This document shows, in pieces, positions 54,325 through 63,249 of a stretch of 64,000 bases of DNA. The notes under the pieces were generated by a model that worked only from the letters and a program-made list of their open reading frames with translations, searched no databases and was not told the origin of the DNA. The position numbers and the translations under genes are program-made. The DNA is taken from NCBI RefSeq assembly GCF_009455635.1, contig NZ_QPER01000002.1:1550001-1614000 (forward strand). The letters run 5' to 3'. The DNA is from Paraburkholderia agricolaris (GTDB taxonomy: Bacteria; Pseudomonadota; Gammaproteobacteria; Burkholderiales; Burkholderiaceae). Each line of letters opens with the position of its first letter. Within the stretch, counting starts at the first letter, position 1.

Positions 54325-54354
54325 AATGCTTGCTCACTCTGTTCAAGGAGAACG

Positions 54355-54600
54355 ATGATGAACTCAAATCAGATCGAAGGAACCGTGAAAGATGCGGCAG
54401 GCAAGGTGCAGGACGCGGTCGGCGGTCTGACCGGCGATCTCGACCTGCAAGCCGAGGGCAAGGTCCGCCAGCTTGCCGGCAAGGCTCAGGCGAAGTATGG
54501 CGACAGCGTCGAGCAGGTCGCTGAGACCGCACGCAACAATCCGCTCGGTGCGTTGTTGATTGCAATCGGCGTCGGATTTCTGCTGGGCAAGCTGATGTAA
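54355..54600 (+). CDS. CsbD protein with a YqjD/ElaB-like C-terminal membrane helix
   Basis: An 81-residue hybrid. The first 50 residues are CsbD-like (NQIEGTVKDAAGKVQDAVGG; LQAEGKVRQLAGKAQAKYGD), while the end (ETARNNPLGALLIAIGVGFL plus LGKLM) is the glycine-zipper helix of YqjD/ElaB (DUF883) proteins that tether ribosomes to the membrane. ATG 54355 or 54358 both fit the GGAGAACG ribosome site. Membrane tethering of a CsbD domain is inferred. Confidence 0.85.
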   Translation: MMNSNQIEGTVKDAAGKVQDAVGGLTGDLDLQAEGKVRQLAGKAQAKYGDSVEQVAETARNNPLGALLIAIGVGFLLGKLM

Positions 54601-54735
54601 GTCAGTTCACGGCGCTTTGCGACGCATGGTGCATGGCGTCGCAGGCGCGTGTCTTTGGCCTTGGCGGGCGCCTGGTTGTCCGATTTCCCCGGCGGCTTTC
54701 AGGCGCCGGGTTCGCCGTCTGTTCGAGGAAAGTTC

Positions 54736-55818
54736 ATGCTGGGATTCGACGTCTGCACAGCCAGGAAAGTCTGGACTGCGTTTCTGATTGCGCTGCTGCT
54801 GTTCATTATCTATACCGCGTCGTCCACATTGTTAGTGGTCGTGTTCGCGGTTTTCTTCAGCTATCTGATTTACCCGATGGTCGATTTCGTCGACCGCTTC
54901 CGGCCGCGCCGCGTGCCGCGGGTTGCCTCGATTGCGCTGGTGTTCGTGGTGGTGGTCGCGGTGATCGCGGTGGCAGGTTCGCTATTCGGTGTGCAACTGC
55001 AGGATCAGGCCACCCGTCTGTTCGCGCAACTGCCCGAACTGATGAAATCCGACGTGCCTAACCGTCTTCCGTTGCCGCATTTTCTCGAACCGTTGCGCGA
55101 GCGAATTGTGGATTTCGTGCGCGGGCAGATCGAGACCGGCTCCGATAAGGCCGTGCCGATGGCGCGCAGTGTCGGTCTCGGCGTGGTGCATGCGGCGAGC
55201 AATCTGATTTACCTCGTGCTGATTCCGATTCTGAGCTTTCTGCTCATCAAGGAAGGCCCGCAGATGCGTGATGCGTTTCTTGATCTGCTGACGGATCGGC
55301 ATCGTATGTTGTGGGCCGGGATCGTCACGGATCTGAATGTGCTTTTGTCGAAGTATGTGCGGGCGTTGCTGTTCCTGTCGCTCGCGACGTTGATCTGTTA
55401 CGGGGTGGTTTTTTCGTTGCTGGGTGTGCCGTACGCGTTTTTGCTGGCGGTTAGCGCAGGCTTGCTGGAGTTTGTGCCGTTCGCCGGGCCGCTAGCGGCG
55501 GTTGCCATTACGCTGGTGGTGGCCGTTTTTAGCGGGTATGCGCATTTGCTTTGGCTGGTGATTTTTATAGCGCTGTACAGACTGTTTCAGGACTATGTGC
55601 TCAATCCCTATCTGATGAGTGAAGGGGTGGAGGTAAGTCCGTTTCTTGTCATTGTCGGGTTGCTGGCGGGGGATCAACTGGGTGGTGTGGCGGGGATTTT
55701 CCTCGCCGTGCCGGTGATTGCCATGTTGAAGATTGTTATTGGCAGGGCGAGGGTTTTTTATGCTTCTTCTGCGAAGGGGGAGGCCGCGCGGCGGGCCCTG
55801 GTGGGTGAGGCGGATTAG
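54736..55818 (+). CDS. AI-2E/PerM family membrane protein
   Basis: A 360-residue inner membrane protein with about eight helices, of the AI-2E (PerM/TqsA) family. Marks: TLLVVVFAVFFSYLIYPMVD near the start, LIPILSFLLIKEGPQMRDAF centrally, and ALYRLFQDYVLNPYLMSEGV plus LGGVAGIFLAVPVIAM at the end. Members export quorum signals or sodium, or are permeases of unknown substrate. GAGGAAAG lies before ATG 54736, so the extra 29 codons upstream are unlikely. It follows the CsbD genes by 135 bases. Confidence 0.88.
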   Translation: MLGFDVCTARKVWTAFLIALLLFIIYTASSTLLVVVFAVFFSYLIYPMVDFVDRFRPRRVPRVASIALVFVVVVAVIAVAGSLFGVQLQDQATRLFAQLPELMKSDVPNRLPLPHFLEPLRERIVDFVRGQIETGSDKAVPMARSVGLGVVHAASNLIYLVLIPILSFLLIKEGPQMRDAFLDLLTDRHRMLWAGIVTDLNVLLSKYVRALLFLSLATLICYGVVFSLLGVPYAFLLAVSAGLLEFVPFAGPLAAVAITLVVAVFSGYAHLLWLVIFIALYRLFQDYVLNPYLMSEGVEVSPFLVIVGLLAGDQLGGVAGIFLAVPVIAMLKIVIGRARVFYASSAKGEAARRALVGEAD

Positions 55819-55932
55819 CAGTTTTTTCTGTGTTCTCGCCCATTCCACCCTGATAACAAGGCCTTCATTCTTCCGGCTGCACCGCGCGCGCCGACGCGGT
55901 GCTCCGGGATGGATGCCGGCTTACCTGTTATC

Positions 55933-57189
55933 TCAGCCTTCTCCGACTGCGTTGCTTCCCAATATGGTCGTTGGCGGCAATGAGCTTTGTGCTCCGTGAA
56001 CTCGCGATATCCAGAATACCGCGACCAGCGCGACGGCGACCGCTGCCCAGCCGACCGTTCCGTACCCGACGATCTGCCCGGTCGGTGAACTGCTTAGCAT
56101 CAGGCCGCCGATCCATGCACCGCATCCCGTGCCTAGAGCCTGTAGCGCGCTATTGGCGCTTAGAAAAGCGCCTCGGCGGCTTGATTCGGGGACGGTGGTC
56201 AGGAGTGCCTGCATCGGTACTATGCGTGCGGACATCAGCACCATGAAAAATGGGAAGAACATGACTAGTGCATAGAACGGCAGATCCGGCAGATGCGTGA
56301 CGAACAGGACGGGCAGGAACGAAAGTAGCGCTGCTATCCGGAATACGCGGCGTGTGCCGAACCGGTCAGCAAGTCTGCCCACGCGGCGCGATGTGAAGAA
56401 CGTTGCTGCGCCGCCCGCCATATACAGCCAGGACAACTGCGCCGGCGCCACCCCGTGGTTGGCGACCAGTACCGGTGAGATAAAAGGGATCACCAGCATG
56501 TGCGAGACCATCATCATGAAGGTCAGCGCAAACGCATTCATATGCCGGGGGTTGCTCAAGATCCGCCACAAGTCGGGCAGCACCTCGCCAAGCGCTGGCT
56601 GGCGGCGACTCAGGTGCTCGGTAAGCGAAGGCACCAGTTGCGAGCCCGCTACCCAGACAAGCAGCGACAGCACCACCAGCAAATAGAACGGCGCGGCCCA
56701 GTTGAAATGCGCGCCTAACATCACGCCGGCCGGCACGCCGGCAATTGCGGCCAATGAAAAGGCCGTCATGATCGTACCGGTTGCGGCGCCGCGGCGCTGC
56801 ACCGGAATCACGTCGCCGACGATCGCCATGATCACTGAACCCAGCACGCCACCCGTAATGCCGGCAAATGCGCGCGCGGCAAGCAGGAGGGGGAAGCTGG
56901 TGGCCAACGCACACGCCAGGTTCGACAGCGCGAAGAGCGCATAGACGGTCAGCAACAGCCGGCGCCGGTCGAAGCGGTCGATATAGGTCGCCGCGAATAA
57001 GCCCGAAAGCCCCGAACACCACGAATACGCCGACACGGCCGTTGCAAACGCAGCGGGTGTGATGCTGAATGCGTGCATGATCTGCGGGCCGAGCGGCATC
57101 ATCACCATAAAGTCCATGATGATGGTGAACTGCGTCAGCGCAAGCAGCCACAGTAAGCGGCGCTCGTGCTTTGTGCTAATTGAGTACAT
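55933..57189 (-). CDS. MFS transporter, drug/metabolite efflux type
   Basis: A 418-residue twelve-helix major facilitator: LTQFTIIMDFMVMMPLGPQI at the start, YIDRFDRRRLLLTVYALFAL after helix 2, FAGITGGVLGSVIMAIVGDV, and a closing ALVAVFWISRVHGAQ. The pattern fits drug:H+ antiporter-like carriers; substrate unknown. It is downstream of the siderophore-interacting protein on the same strand with about 140 bases between, so it could be part of the same metal or siderophore response. Confidence 0.88.
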   Translation of the reverse strand: MYSISTKHERRLLWLLALTQFTIIMDFMVMMPLGPQIMHAFSITPAAFATAVSAYSWCSGLSGLFAATYIDRFDRRRLLLTVYALFALSNLACALATSFPLLLAARAFAGITGGVLGSVIMAIVGDVIPVQRRGAATGTIMTAFSLAAIAGVPAGVMLGAHFNWAAPFYLLVVLSLLVWVAGSQLVPSLTEHLSRRQPALGEVLPDLWRILSNPRHMNAFALTFMMMVSHMLVIPFISPVLVANHGVAPAQLSWLYMAGGAATFFTSRRVGRLADRFGTRRVFRIAALLSFLPVLFVTHLPDLPFYALVMFFPFFMVLMSARIVPMQALLTTVPESSRRGAFLSANSALQALGTGCGAWIGGLMLSSSPTGQIVGYGTVGWAAVAVALVAVFWISRVHGAQSSLPPTTILGSNAVGEG

Positions 57190-57330
57190 CGGTCAATTCC
57201 TTGTCTTGTTGTTCGAGGCACGCCGCTTGTCGTGCGATCCAGTTTCGCGCGGCCCCGCAGTTCACCCGGCTCACACGGCTCACACGGTTTGACCGACATA
57301 CGCCATTCACTGCACGCACGCTGTGGACGG

Positions 57331-58158
57331 TCAATCGTCGAGCGATTCGTGTACCGCTTCGGCGCCCTGTTTCCAGTAGCTGGCCGCGCGAATCCGCGAC
57401 TTGTCGATACCGCGCTCGGTGCACAGGTGGTAGCGCACCGCACGCATCGTTGCGGATTCGCCCGCAGCCCACACATAGCCTTCGCCGTCTTCGGGCAAGT
57501 AGATTTCACGTACTGCCTGCAGCAAGGCCTCGCCGCGATAGGCCGATTCGCTGCGGTGGCGCCAGACCATATGCAGTTCGGCTTGCGTCGTGAATTCGAT
57601 CTGCGCTGACGGGTCGGCCACTTCGATTACCGCTGCGACGCGGGTGCCGGCCGGCAGTTCTTCGAGGCGGCGGGCAATAGCGGGCAACGCGGTATCGTCG
57701 CCGATCAGCAGATGCCAGTCGAAGCCGGCCGGAATCACCAGCGAGCCGCGCGGGCCGCCAATGCCGAGATACTGGCCCGCTTTGGCTTGCGCCGCCCATG
57801 TTGCCGCCGGGCCGGCCTCGTGCATGGCGAACTCGATATCCAGTTCGCGAGCCTCAGCGTCGAAGCGGCGCGGTGTGAAATCGCGGGCGATCGGCCGCGG
57901 CTGGCCGGCGGGAAACACCGGACCGTCAGGGCTGGCTTCCGGCAGCACGGGTTTGTCGGCACCGGGTTCGGGAAAGAACACTTTGATGTGATCGTCGAAC
58001 GAAGCGGAGACGAAGTCGTGCAGATCCTCGCCCGTAAAGGTGACGCGAATCAGATGCGGATTCAGCGCGTGGACTTGTTTGACCTGCAACAGGCGAAACT
58101 TCAGCGGATGCCGTACGCGATGGACTGCCAGATCGGCGCGGTTGTCATTTGTCAGCAT
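57331..58158 (-). CDS. Siderophore-interacting protein (YqjH/ViuB-like ferric reductase)
   Basis: FAD and NAD(P)H-dependent ferric-siderophore reductase of 275 residues. The FAD-binding part has LIRVTFTGEDLHDFVS, RDFTPRRFDAEARELDIEFA and HEAGPAATWAAQAKAGQYLG; the NAD(P)H part starts LLIGDDTALPAIARRLEELP and ends AAGESATMRAVRYHLCTERG. ATG 58158 is the natural start; the frame to 58320 is rich in low-complexity residues. It is the gene next to a His-rich PadR regulator, the layout of E. coli yqjH/yqjI. Confidence 0.9.
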   Translation of the reverse strand: MLTNDNRADLAVHRVRHPLKFRLLQVKQVHALNPHLIRVTFTGEDLHDFVSASFDDHIKVFFPEPGADKPVLPEASPDGPVFPAGQPRPIARDFTPRRFDAEARELDIEFAMHEAGPAATWAAQAKAGQYLGIGGPRGSLVIPAGFDWHLLIGDDTALPAIARRLEELPAGTRVAAVIEVADPSAQIEFTTQAELHMVWRHRSESAYRGEALLQAVREIYLPEDGEGYVWAAGESATMRAVRYHLCTERGIDKSRIRAASYWKQGAEAVHESLDD

Positions 58159-58240
58159 AAGGGTGTCATTCCTCGTGGTTGGATTGGCGCGCGAAGGTAG
58201 GCATGGGCGCCCTCGCGCGCGAGTGGCAGATCGCGTAGTC

Positions 58241-59233
58241 TCAAACGGTCGGTTCGCCGCTGGTTGCGTCGTTGCCAGGATTGCCGTCACCTTCACCTTC
58301 GCCTTCGCCTTCGATTTCATTGACCGCGCGCATCAGAATTGCAGCGATGCGGCGTTGCTCGTCGGCCGGCACGTTGTCGCGGCGCAGGAGCGCATGCTTC
58401 AGCGCGCGGCGCGCCTGGCTCAGTTCCGGCAACCAGCCGCCTTCGCTGATGTCGGCCGGCTCCTCGCCGGCGAACGCGCGGCGCACGGAATCCATCTTGC
58501 GGGCGATATGCGCCAGCTTGGCGAGCATCAACTCGACGCGATCGCGATTGGCGGCCAGATACTCGCGGCCCGTTTCCGACAGTTCGTAGCGCTTGCGGTT
58601 GCCTTCGAGTTGCACGGTGACGTAGCCGAGTTCTTCCAGATAGGTGAGCGCCGGGTAGACCATGCCGGGGCTCGGGCTATAGAAACCGTTCGAGCGCGTT
58701 TCGAGCGCTTTGATCAACTCGTAGCCGTGGCTCGGCTGGGCGTCGATCATCGAGAGCAGCAGCAATTGCAGATCGTCGGAGCTGAATTTGCGGCCGCGCG
58801 GAAAACCGTCGCCGTCGCCACCGAAGCCGCCACCGAAGCCTCCGGGGCCACCGCCGAAGCGTCCGCCACGGCCGCCACGATGCTCGTGATCGCGGCCAAT
58901 CGCGTGCCACAGTGCGTGAAGCGAGAAGTGGTCGTAGCCTTGGCGGCCGAAACGGTAGCCGTCGTGGTCGCCATGGCTGCGGCGCTCGTCGCGCTCGCCA
59001 TGGCGGCCATGACGCCCGTGGCCGCGTTCGTCGCCATGAGATTCGTGCCAGTCGCCGCGGCCGCCATGACGGCGTTCGAAACTTTCTTCATATCGTTCGC
59101 TGCCGCGCTCGCCGGCCCGCTCGTAGCGGCGGGCGAAGGCGTGCCAAAGCTCATGCAGCGACGGGCGGTCATGTCCGGCGAAGAAACCGTCGTCCGCGCC
59201 ACGCGAACGGGAAAAACGATGGTGATGACGCAT
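58241..59233 (-). CDS. PadR-family regulator with His-rich N-terminus (YqjI-like)
   Basis: A 330-residue regulator. The first about 170 residues are dominated by His, Gly, Arg, Asp and Glu (GHGRHGRHGERDERRSHGDH and similar), then a PadR winged helix (SSDDLQLLLLSMIDAQPSHG; SPGMVYPALTYLEELGYVTV) and a C-terminal helical part with an acidic GEGEGEG end. E. coli YqjI has the same His-rich head, binds nickel or iron, and represses yqjH; here the reductase gene lies directly downstream. Palindromic sites precede the ATG, as expected for autorepression. Confidence 0.9.
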   Translation of the reverse strand: MRHHHRFSRSRGADDGFFAGHDRPSLHELWHAFARRYERAGERGSERYEESFERRHGGRGDWHESHGDERGHGRHGRHGERDERRSHGDHDGYRFGRQGYDHFSLHALWHAIGRDHEHRGGRGGRFGGGPGGFGGGFGGDGDGFPRGRKFSSDDLQLLLLSMIDAQPSHGYELIKALETRSNGFYSPSPGMVYPALTYLEELGYVTVQLEGNRKRYELSETGREYLAANRDRVELMLAKLAHIARKMDSVRRAFAGEEPADISEGGWLPELSQARRALKHALLRRDNVPADEQRRIAAILMRAVNEIEGEGEGEGDGNPGNDATSGEPTV

Positions 59234-59668
59234 CTTGGGTACTCCCGGTTGTGTCTTAAGATGTGTCTTAAGATATATATCTAAAGATAGTTTGTCAAAC
59301 TTATTTTTGTGGGTCCCGGCGTGCAACAAAGCGTGCGGGAACGGCAAAGCGGCCGTTCAGACGGCACTTTCAGGTTGATGGGGGGAGGCAGCGGGGGATC
59401 GAAGTGATGAAGAAACGAGATTGCTTTATGACGGTCGCCGCTTCCCTGCCGTCGTCAATATTGGTCACGAACCGGCGCAGTAGCAATGCGGGGTGCTTCA
59501 GGCGCTTACCTGATTTTTATAGACGGCAGTTTCGCCCGAATTGAGCCACTCATCATCTGAGCACGTTCGGTCGAATCGCGCAGCTTGCTGCCGGGCGTAA
59601 TCTCGACGTCAAAAAAACCAGCATATTTTCAGGGCGAAAATGGCTGATGTGGCAAGCGCTCGAACCGG
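59234..59668. other. 435-base region between PadR and the short AraC gene
   Basis: No supported gene. The first 60 bases hold the A/T-rich PadR operator cluster. A small stem TCAGG/CCTGA with TTTTT lies at 59498-59518 (rightward), but no + strand gene ends there. Confidence 0.5.
59254..59290. promoter_or_regulatory. A/T-rich palindromes upstream of the PadR gene, candidate operators
   Basis: TCTTAAGA is a perfect palindrome and occurs twice (59254-59261 and 59266-59273). It runs into AGATATATATCT (59271-59282), another perfect palindrome. All lie 21-50 bases upstream of the PadR ATG. The pattern fits a metal-responsive autorepressor controlling itself and perhaps the downstream reductase. 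Confidence 0.6.
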
Positions 59669-60247
59669 TCATAACCGATTGTGGTGTGCGTGCATGCCGG
59701 TGTGAGATTGGCGGATGTCTTGCGGTGCGAGGCCATAAGCACGCCGAAAAGCCCGCGTGAAATCCGACGCGCTTTTGAAACCGTGAGCGTAGCCGATGTC
59801 CTGCACCGGAACGCCGGGGAAAGCGACGAGTTCGTCGGCAGCGGCACGCAACCGCGTGTGCCGGATATAGGCGGCAAGTCCTCTGTCGTGCTGAAAGAGG
59901 CGATAGAGGGTGGGGCGCGAGATACCCAATGACTCCACGACACGATCGGGCGAAAGATCGTCGTCGCGCAGGTTCGCGTGCACGTAGCGGCGCGCCAGGT
60001 CGAACGCCATGGCGCGCGCGAGCGCCGGTTTGCTGCCCCTCAGCCCCGCCTGCTCGCCGAACGCGTCCGCGATCAGCAGCACGATCTCGCGAAGAATCCG
60101 GTGGGCATCCCAAGGCGCCATGAAGCGGAGGAGTTGCTGCTGGACGGGCAGCGCGGACACGTCGAAATGCTGGTGCGCGATTTCAAGCCGCTGGGCTGGG
60201 TCCAGGGTGACGGGCAGATCCTGAAAGTGCGTCTTGACAGCTGGCAT
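59669..60247 (-). pseudogene. AraC-family regulator, probably N-terminally truncated
   Basis: The 192-residue frame has an intact AraC/XylS C-terminal domain (SPDRVVESLGISRPTLYRLF; VQDIGYAHGFKSASDFTRAF, RRAYGLAPQDIRQ) but only about 90 residues before it, where this family normally has 200 or more. The upstream 386 bases hold no continuation in any frame that I could recognise. It may be a decayed remnant, or a genuine short form with its own ATG at 60247. It diverges from the large glycosyltransferase fusion gene. Confidence 0.65.
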
Positions 60248-60633
60248 GGTGAGGATTCAGTGAAAAGGCAGAAGGTCTTGCTGCAATGCAGGGACCACCA
60301 GTACGGACGTCGCAGCCCGCAGCGCGGAATGGTCACAGGGATAGTGTTGCTCGCCATGCGGGAAAGATGAATGCTTCGTAAGGTGGCTGCATTATTGCCT
60401 CATTGGATTAATTCCAAAAGCGGGAACAACGTCCATTGCGCTCCTTAATATCCCTGACGACGCCAGCTAAAGCTCGTTCGTGCGGGTGAATCCGGCCCCT
60501 GGAAAAGTTGTATAAACCGAGCGACGGCAACTACGATAGACAGTGCCTCAACGCAATCCTTACCAATCGGCGCTCGATGCGCGGCTCGCCTGCGTCGAGA
60601 AATCAACGGAAGCCTGAGCAGGGGACTACAGCC
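60248..60633. other. Divergent intergenic region before the fusion glycosyltransferase
   Basis: 386 bases without a supported gene. An open frame begins at 60508 in phase with the fusion gene but its first 42 codons look non-coding; AGGGG lies about 10 bases before ATG 60634. The stretch 60360-60420 is A/T-rich and could hold the promoter. Confidence 0.5.
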
Positions 60634-63168
60634 ATGAGCATCATCAGGCAAGTGGTGGTCGTGATTGCCCTTTCGCTTTCGGCGCTGTTCCTGGGAATTC
60701 AGTTCTGGACCACCAGCGTCATCGCCGTGCGATCTGAGCAGATCCTGCGCGAGTACGACGCTCGGCCTCCCCTTACGTCAATGGCGGAGGAAAAGGCCAG
60801 ACAGGAAGCGATCGCCGCGAAGATCCAGAATGTGAAGCAAGGTCTGTTCTGGACCGGTATCGCCGGCAACCTGAGCGCCGCAGCGGCGGTCATCGTTGCT
60901 CTGTCCGGCGCCTGGATCGGATTTCATCAATACCTCGGCGTCCGGCAGAAGGAGAGGGTTGACCGTGCCTCCGCTGAGCTGAAGTCGATCTGGGAGATGC
61001 TGGCCGATAAGTCCGCGATGGTGCGTGGCGCCGGCATGGCGGCGCTACAGAATTTCCTTGGCCGAGAACTATCGATCTATCACAGCTCCATTGCCTCTGC
61101 CTTGTCGGTAGGCTGTCGATCGATTCTGGCGTATTCGGATACCCCGAAAGATTCCGAATTTCTTCTGCGAACCGTTACGCCGGTGATTGAACGCGCCTTC
61201 CGCTCGATTGATCACGAGACGCTGGGGTCAGTCTCATGGCAGGGCGTGGTTCTCTATTACCCCCGTCTCAATGACCTCGATCTTCATGGCTTCGATTTTC
61301 GCGATGCGATCATCATGGGCGGCGACTTTACCGGCTCCAATCTTCAGGGTTGCCGCTTCAACGCTGCGCGACTGACCCAGTGTCAATTCGATGGCGCCGA
61401 TCTGCGGAAGGCGGTACTTGAACATGCCGACCTTGCGTCGGCGAGCTTCAAGGGGGCGAACTTATCGGACACGGATCTGCGCAACGTCAAGATACTGCAC
61501 ACGGATTTTTCCGCCTGCGATCTGCGCGACGCCAGATTCAGCCGGACCAAAATCGATTGGACGCTGACCAAAGGATGGCGCACCAGCCACCTCGACCCTG
61601 GCCTGCGAAAAACACTGATCGCGAAGCATGGACCGGAGGCTACGGGTCCGCGCGCACTGATGATGTGTTGGGAGTTTCCGCCTTTTGTCTCGGGCGGGGG
61701 GTGGACCGCGGCGTACCATCTGGTGCGACGGCTGCGCCGGAAGGGCAGTGACCTTACGTTGCTGGCGCCGTGGCCTCACTCCTCGTTATCGCCTTACCCG
61801 TTTGGCCACGAAGTCGAAGTTGCCGGCGTCGGTATTGATCATGCGGGAATCGATATGCGGCCTTTCCAGGGCTTTTCGGCCTATGGGTCGTACGGTGCCT
61901 ATTCGAGTGCTCCCGCGTCGGAGATCGCTTCCGGGTTGGTGCAGGCCGAGGGTGAGGCAGGCAGCATCGTCGACGAGGTGAGCGCGTTCGCGCGTCGATG
62001 CGCAGACTTCGCCGAAGAGTCCGGCCACAACTGGAAAATCATCCATGCTCATGACTGGGTAACGTTCCCGGCTGCGGCACGGTTGGCACGGGTGTCGAGT
62101 TCTCCCTGGATTGCTCATTTCCATTCGACCGAATGGGATCGAAGAGGCGATAAGGCCAGTGAACTCATTCATCAGATTGAAGAAGACGCTTGCAGAGCCG
62201 CCGACAAGATTCTGGTTCCGAGCACCGTTCTCAGGGACACGCTTGTCCGCGTGTTGAAAGCCGAGCGCACGAAGATCCTGGTCGTCCCGAACTGTTTCGA
62301 GTTTGAGCCGGAAGAGTTGCAAAGACGCGGCAGCTTCAAAGCCAGGAGGGTGATATTTGCAGGACGGATCACCGCTCAGAAGGGACCCGACTACTTCATC
62401 GAAGCGGCAACCAGGATCAGGAAGAGGTTGCCGGAGGCGACCTTCGCGATGTATGGCGAAGGCGACATGGTGCAGCAGATCGCGACCTCGATCAGGCAGT
62501 ATTTCCACCCGACGAAATTTATACCTCCGGTTGAAAACAAACAGGGGACGCCCGTGGAACTGATCGTGAGTCTGACTAGCGTGATCGTTGCGACGCGCAA
62601 TCCGGTGACCGGTCGGCTCAGCTACAAGAACACTTCGTCTCCGGCGTCGCTCGATCGCGAGTTGGAGGCGAGGATTGCGAAGGGCGGTTTCACTCTGACG
62701 CTGAAGTTCACCCCGGACGGCTACCATCTTGTGACATTCGGGGAGGGAGCGCGCCAGGAGAACTTCCTGGTCTACGGCCCTGGGTTATGGAGGGAGGGGG
62801 ACCCAATCGTGGAAATGAATGGGTTCGTCGACTGGTCGGCCCGCAATAGAATGTTTAGAAACGCCAGCGCCGTTATCGTGCCCTCGCGTAGCGAGCCATT
62901 CGGAATGATCATTCTCGAGGCAATGGAGAATGGCGTGCCCGTGTTCTACTCCAGAAACGCCGGCGTGAGCGACGTGCTTCAGACCGACCTGACAATCGAC
63001 CCCGAGGATGCGGAAGCGGTTGCCGGGAAGGTCTGCGAACTTCTGTCCAACGAGCGTCGATGGCTCGCGGTGGTCGAAGAGCAGAGGGCGGCGCTGCTGA
63101 AGTTCTCGAAAACACCTTGTGAAGACGAGGTGGTTCGGACCTGGAAGTCCCTGATCCAACGGACATGA
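60634..63168 (+). CDS. Membrane-anchored pentapeptide-repeat / GT4 glycosyltransferase fusion
   Basis: An 844-residue protein with an unusual layout. Residues 5-27 and about 72-94 are membrane helices (VVVVIALSLSALFLGIQFW; GNLSAAAAVIVALSGAWIGF). Residues 210-310 form pentapeptide repeats of the A(D/N)LXX type (DLDLHGFDFRDAIIMGGDFT; GADLRKAVLEHADLASASFK; GANLSDTDLRNVKILHTDFS). From 339 a GT-B glycosyltransferase begins with MMCWEFPPFVSGGGWTAAYH, includes AGRITAQKGPDYFIEAATRI and the EX7E motif SEPFGMIILEAMENG near the end, as in glycogen-synthase-like GT4 enzymes. About 97 residues (632-728) are inserted in the C-terminal GT half. Donor and acceptor are unknown. Confidence 0.85.
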   Translation: MSIIRQVVVVIALSLSALFLGIQFWTTSVIAVRSEQILREYDARPPLTSMAEEKARQEAIAAKIQNVKQGLFWTGIAGNLSAAAAVIVALSGAWIGFHQYLGVRQKERVDRASAELKSIWEMLADKSAMVRGAGMAALQNFLGRELSIYHSSIASALSVGCRSILAYSDTPKDSEFLLRTVTPVIERAFRSIDHETLGSVSWQGVVLYYPRLNDLDLHGFDFRDAIIMGGDFTGSNLQGCRFNAARLTQCQFDGADLRKAVLEHADLASASFKGANLSDTDLRNVKILHTDFSACDLRDARFSRTKIDWTLTKGWRTSHLDPGLRKTLIAKHGPEATGPRALMMCWEFPPFVSGGGWTAAYHLVRRLRRKGSDLTLLAPWPHSSLSPYPFGHEVEVAGVGIDHAGIDMRPFQGFSAYGSYGAYSSAPASEIASGLVQAEGEAGSIVDEVSAFARRCADFAEESGHNWKIIHAHDWVTFPAAARLARVSSSPWIAHFHSTEWDRRGDKASELIHQIEEDACRAADKILVPSTVLRDTLVRVLKAERTKILVVPNCFEFEPEELQRRGSFKARRVIFAGRITAQKGPDYFIEAATRIRKRLPEATFAMYGEGDMVQQIATSIRQYFHPTKFIPPVENKQGTPVELIVSLTSVIVATRNPVTGRLSYKNTSSPASLDRELEARIAKGGFTLTLKFTPDGYHLVTFGEGARQENFLVYGPGLWREGDPIVEMNGFVDWSARNRMFRNASAVIVPSRSEPFGMIILEAMENGVPVFYSRNAGVSDVLQTDLTIDPEDAEAVAGKVCELLSNERRWLAVVEEQRAALLKFSKTPCEDEVVRTWKSLIQRT

Positions 63169-63183
63169 CGGAATCTGGGCGGC

Positions 63184-63239
63184 GATCCAGGCATCGGCGG
63201 ACCGAGCGGTGCATTGCGGCACCTGCAGCAGCCTGGATC
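63184..63239. terminator. Inverted repeat between convergent fusion and porin genes
   Basis: GATCCAGGC (63184-63192) pairs with GCCTGGATC (63231-63239) over a 38-base loop that contains further small stems. It sits between the two convergent stops and could terminate both transcripts, although no T run is present. Confidence 0.4.
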
Positions 63240-63249
63240 AGCCGTCGAA

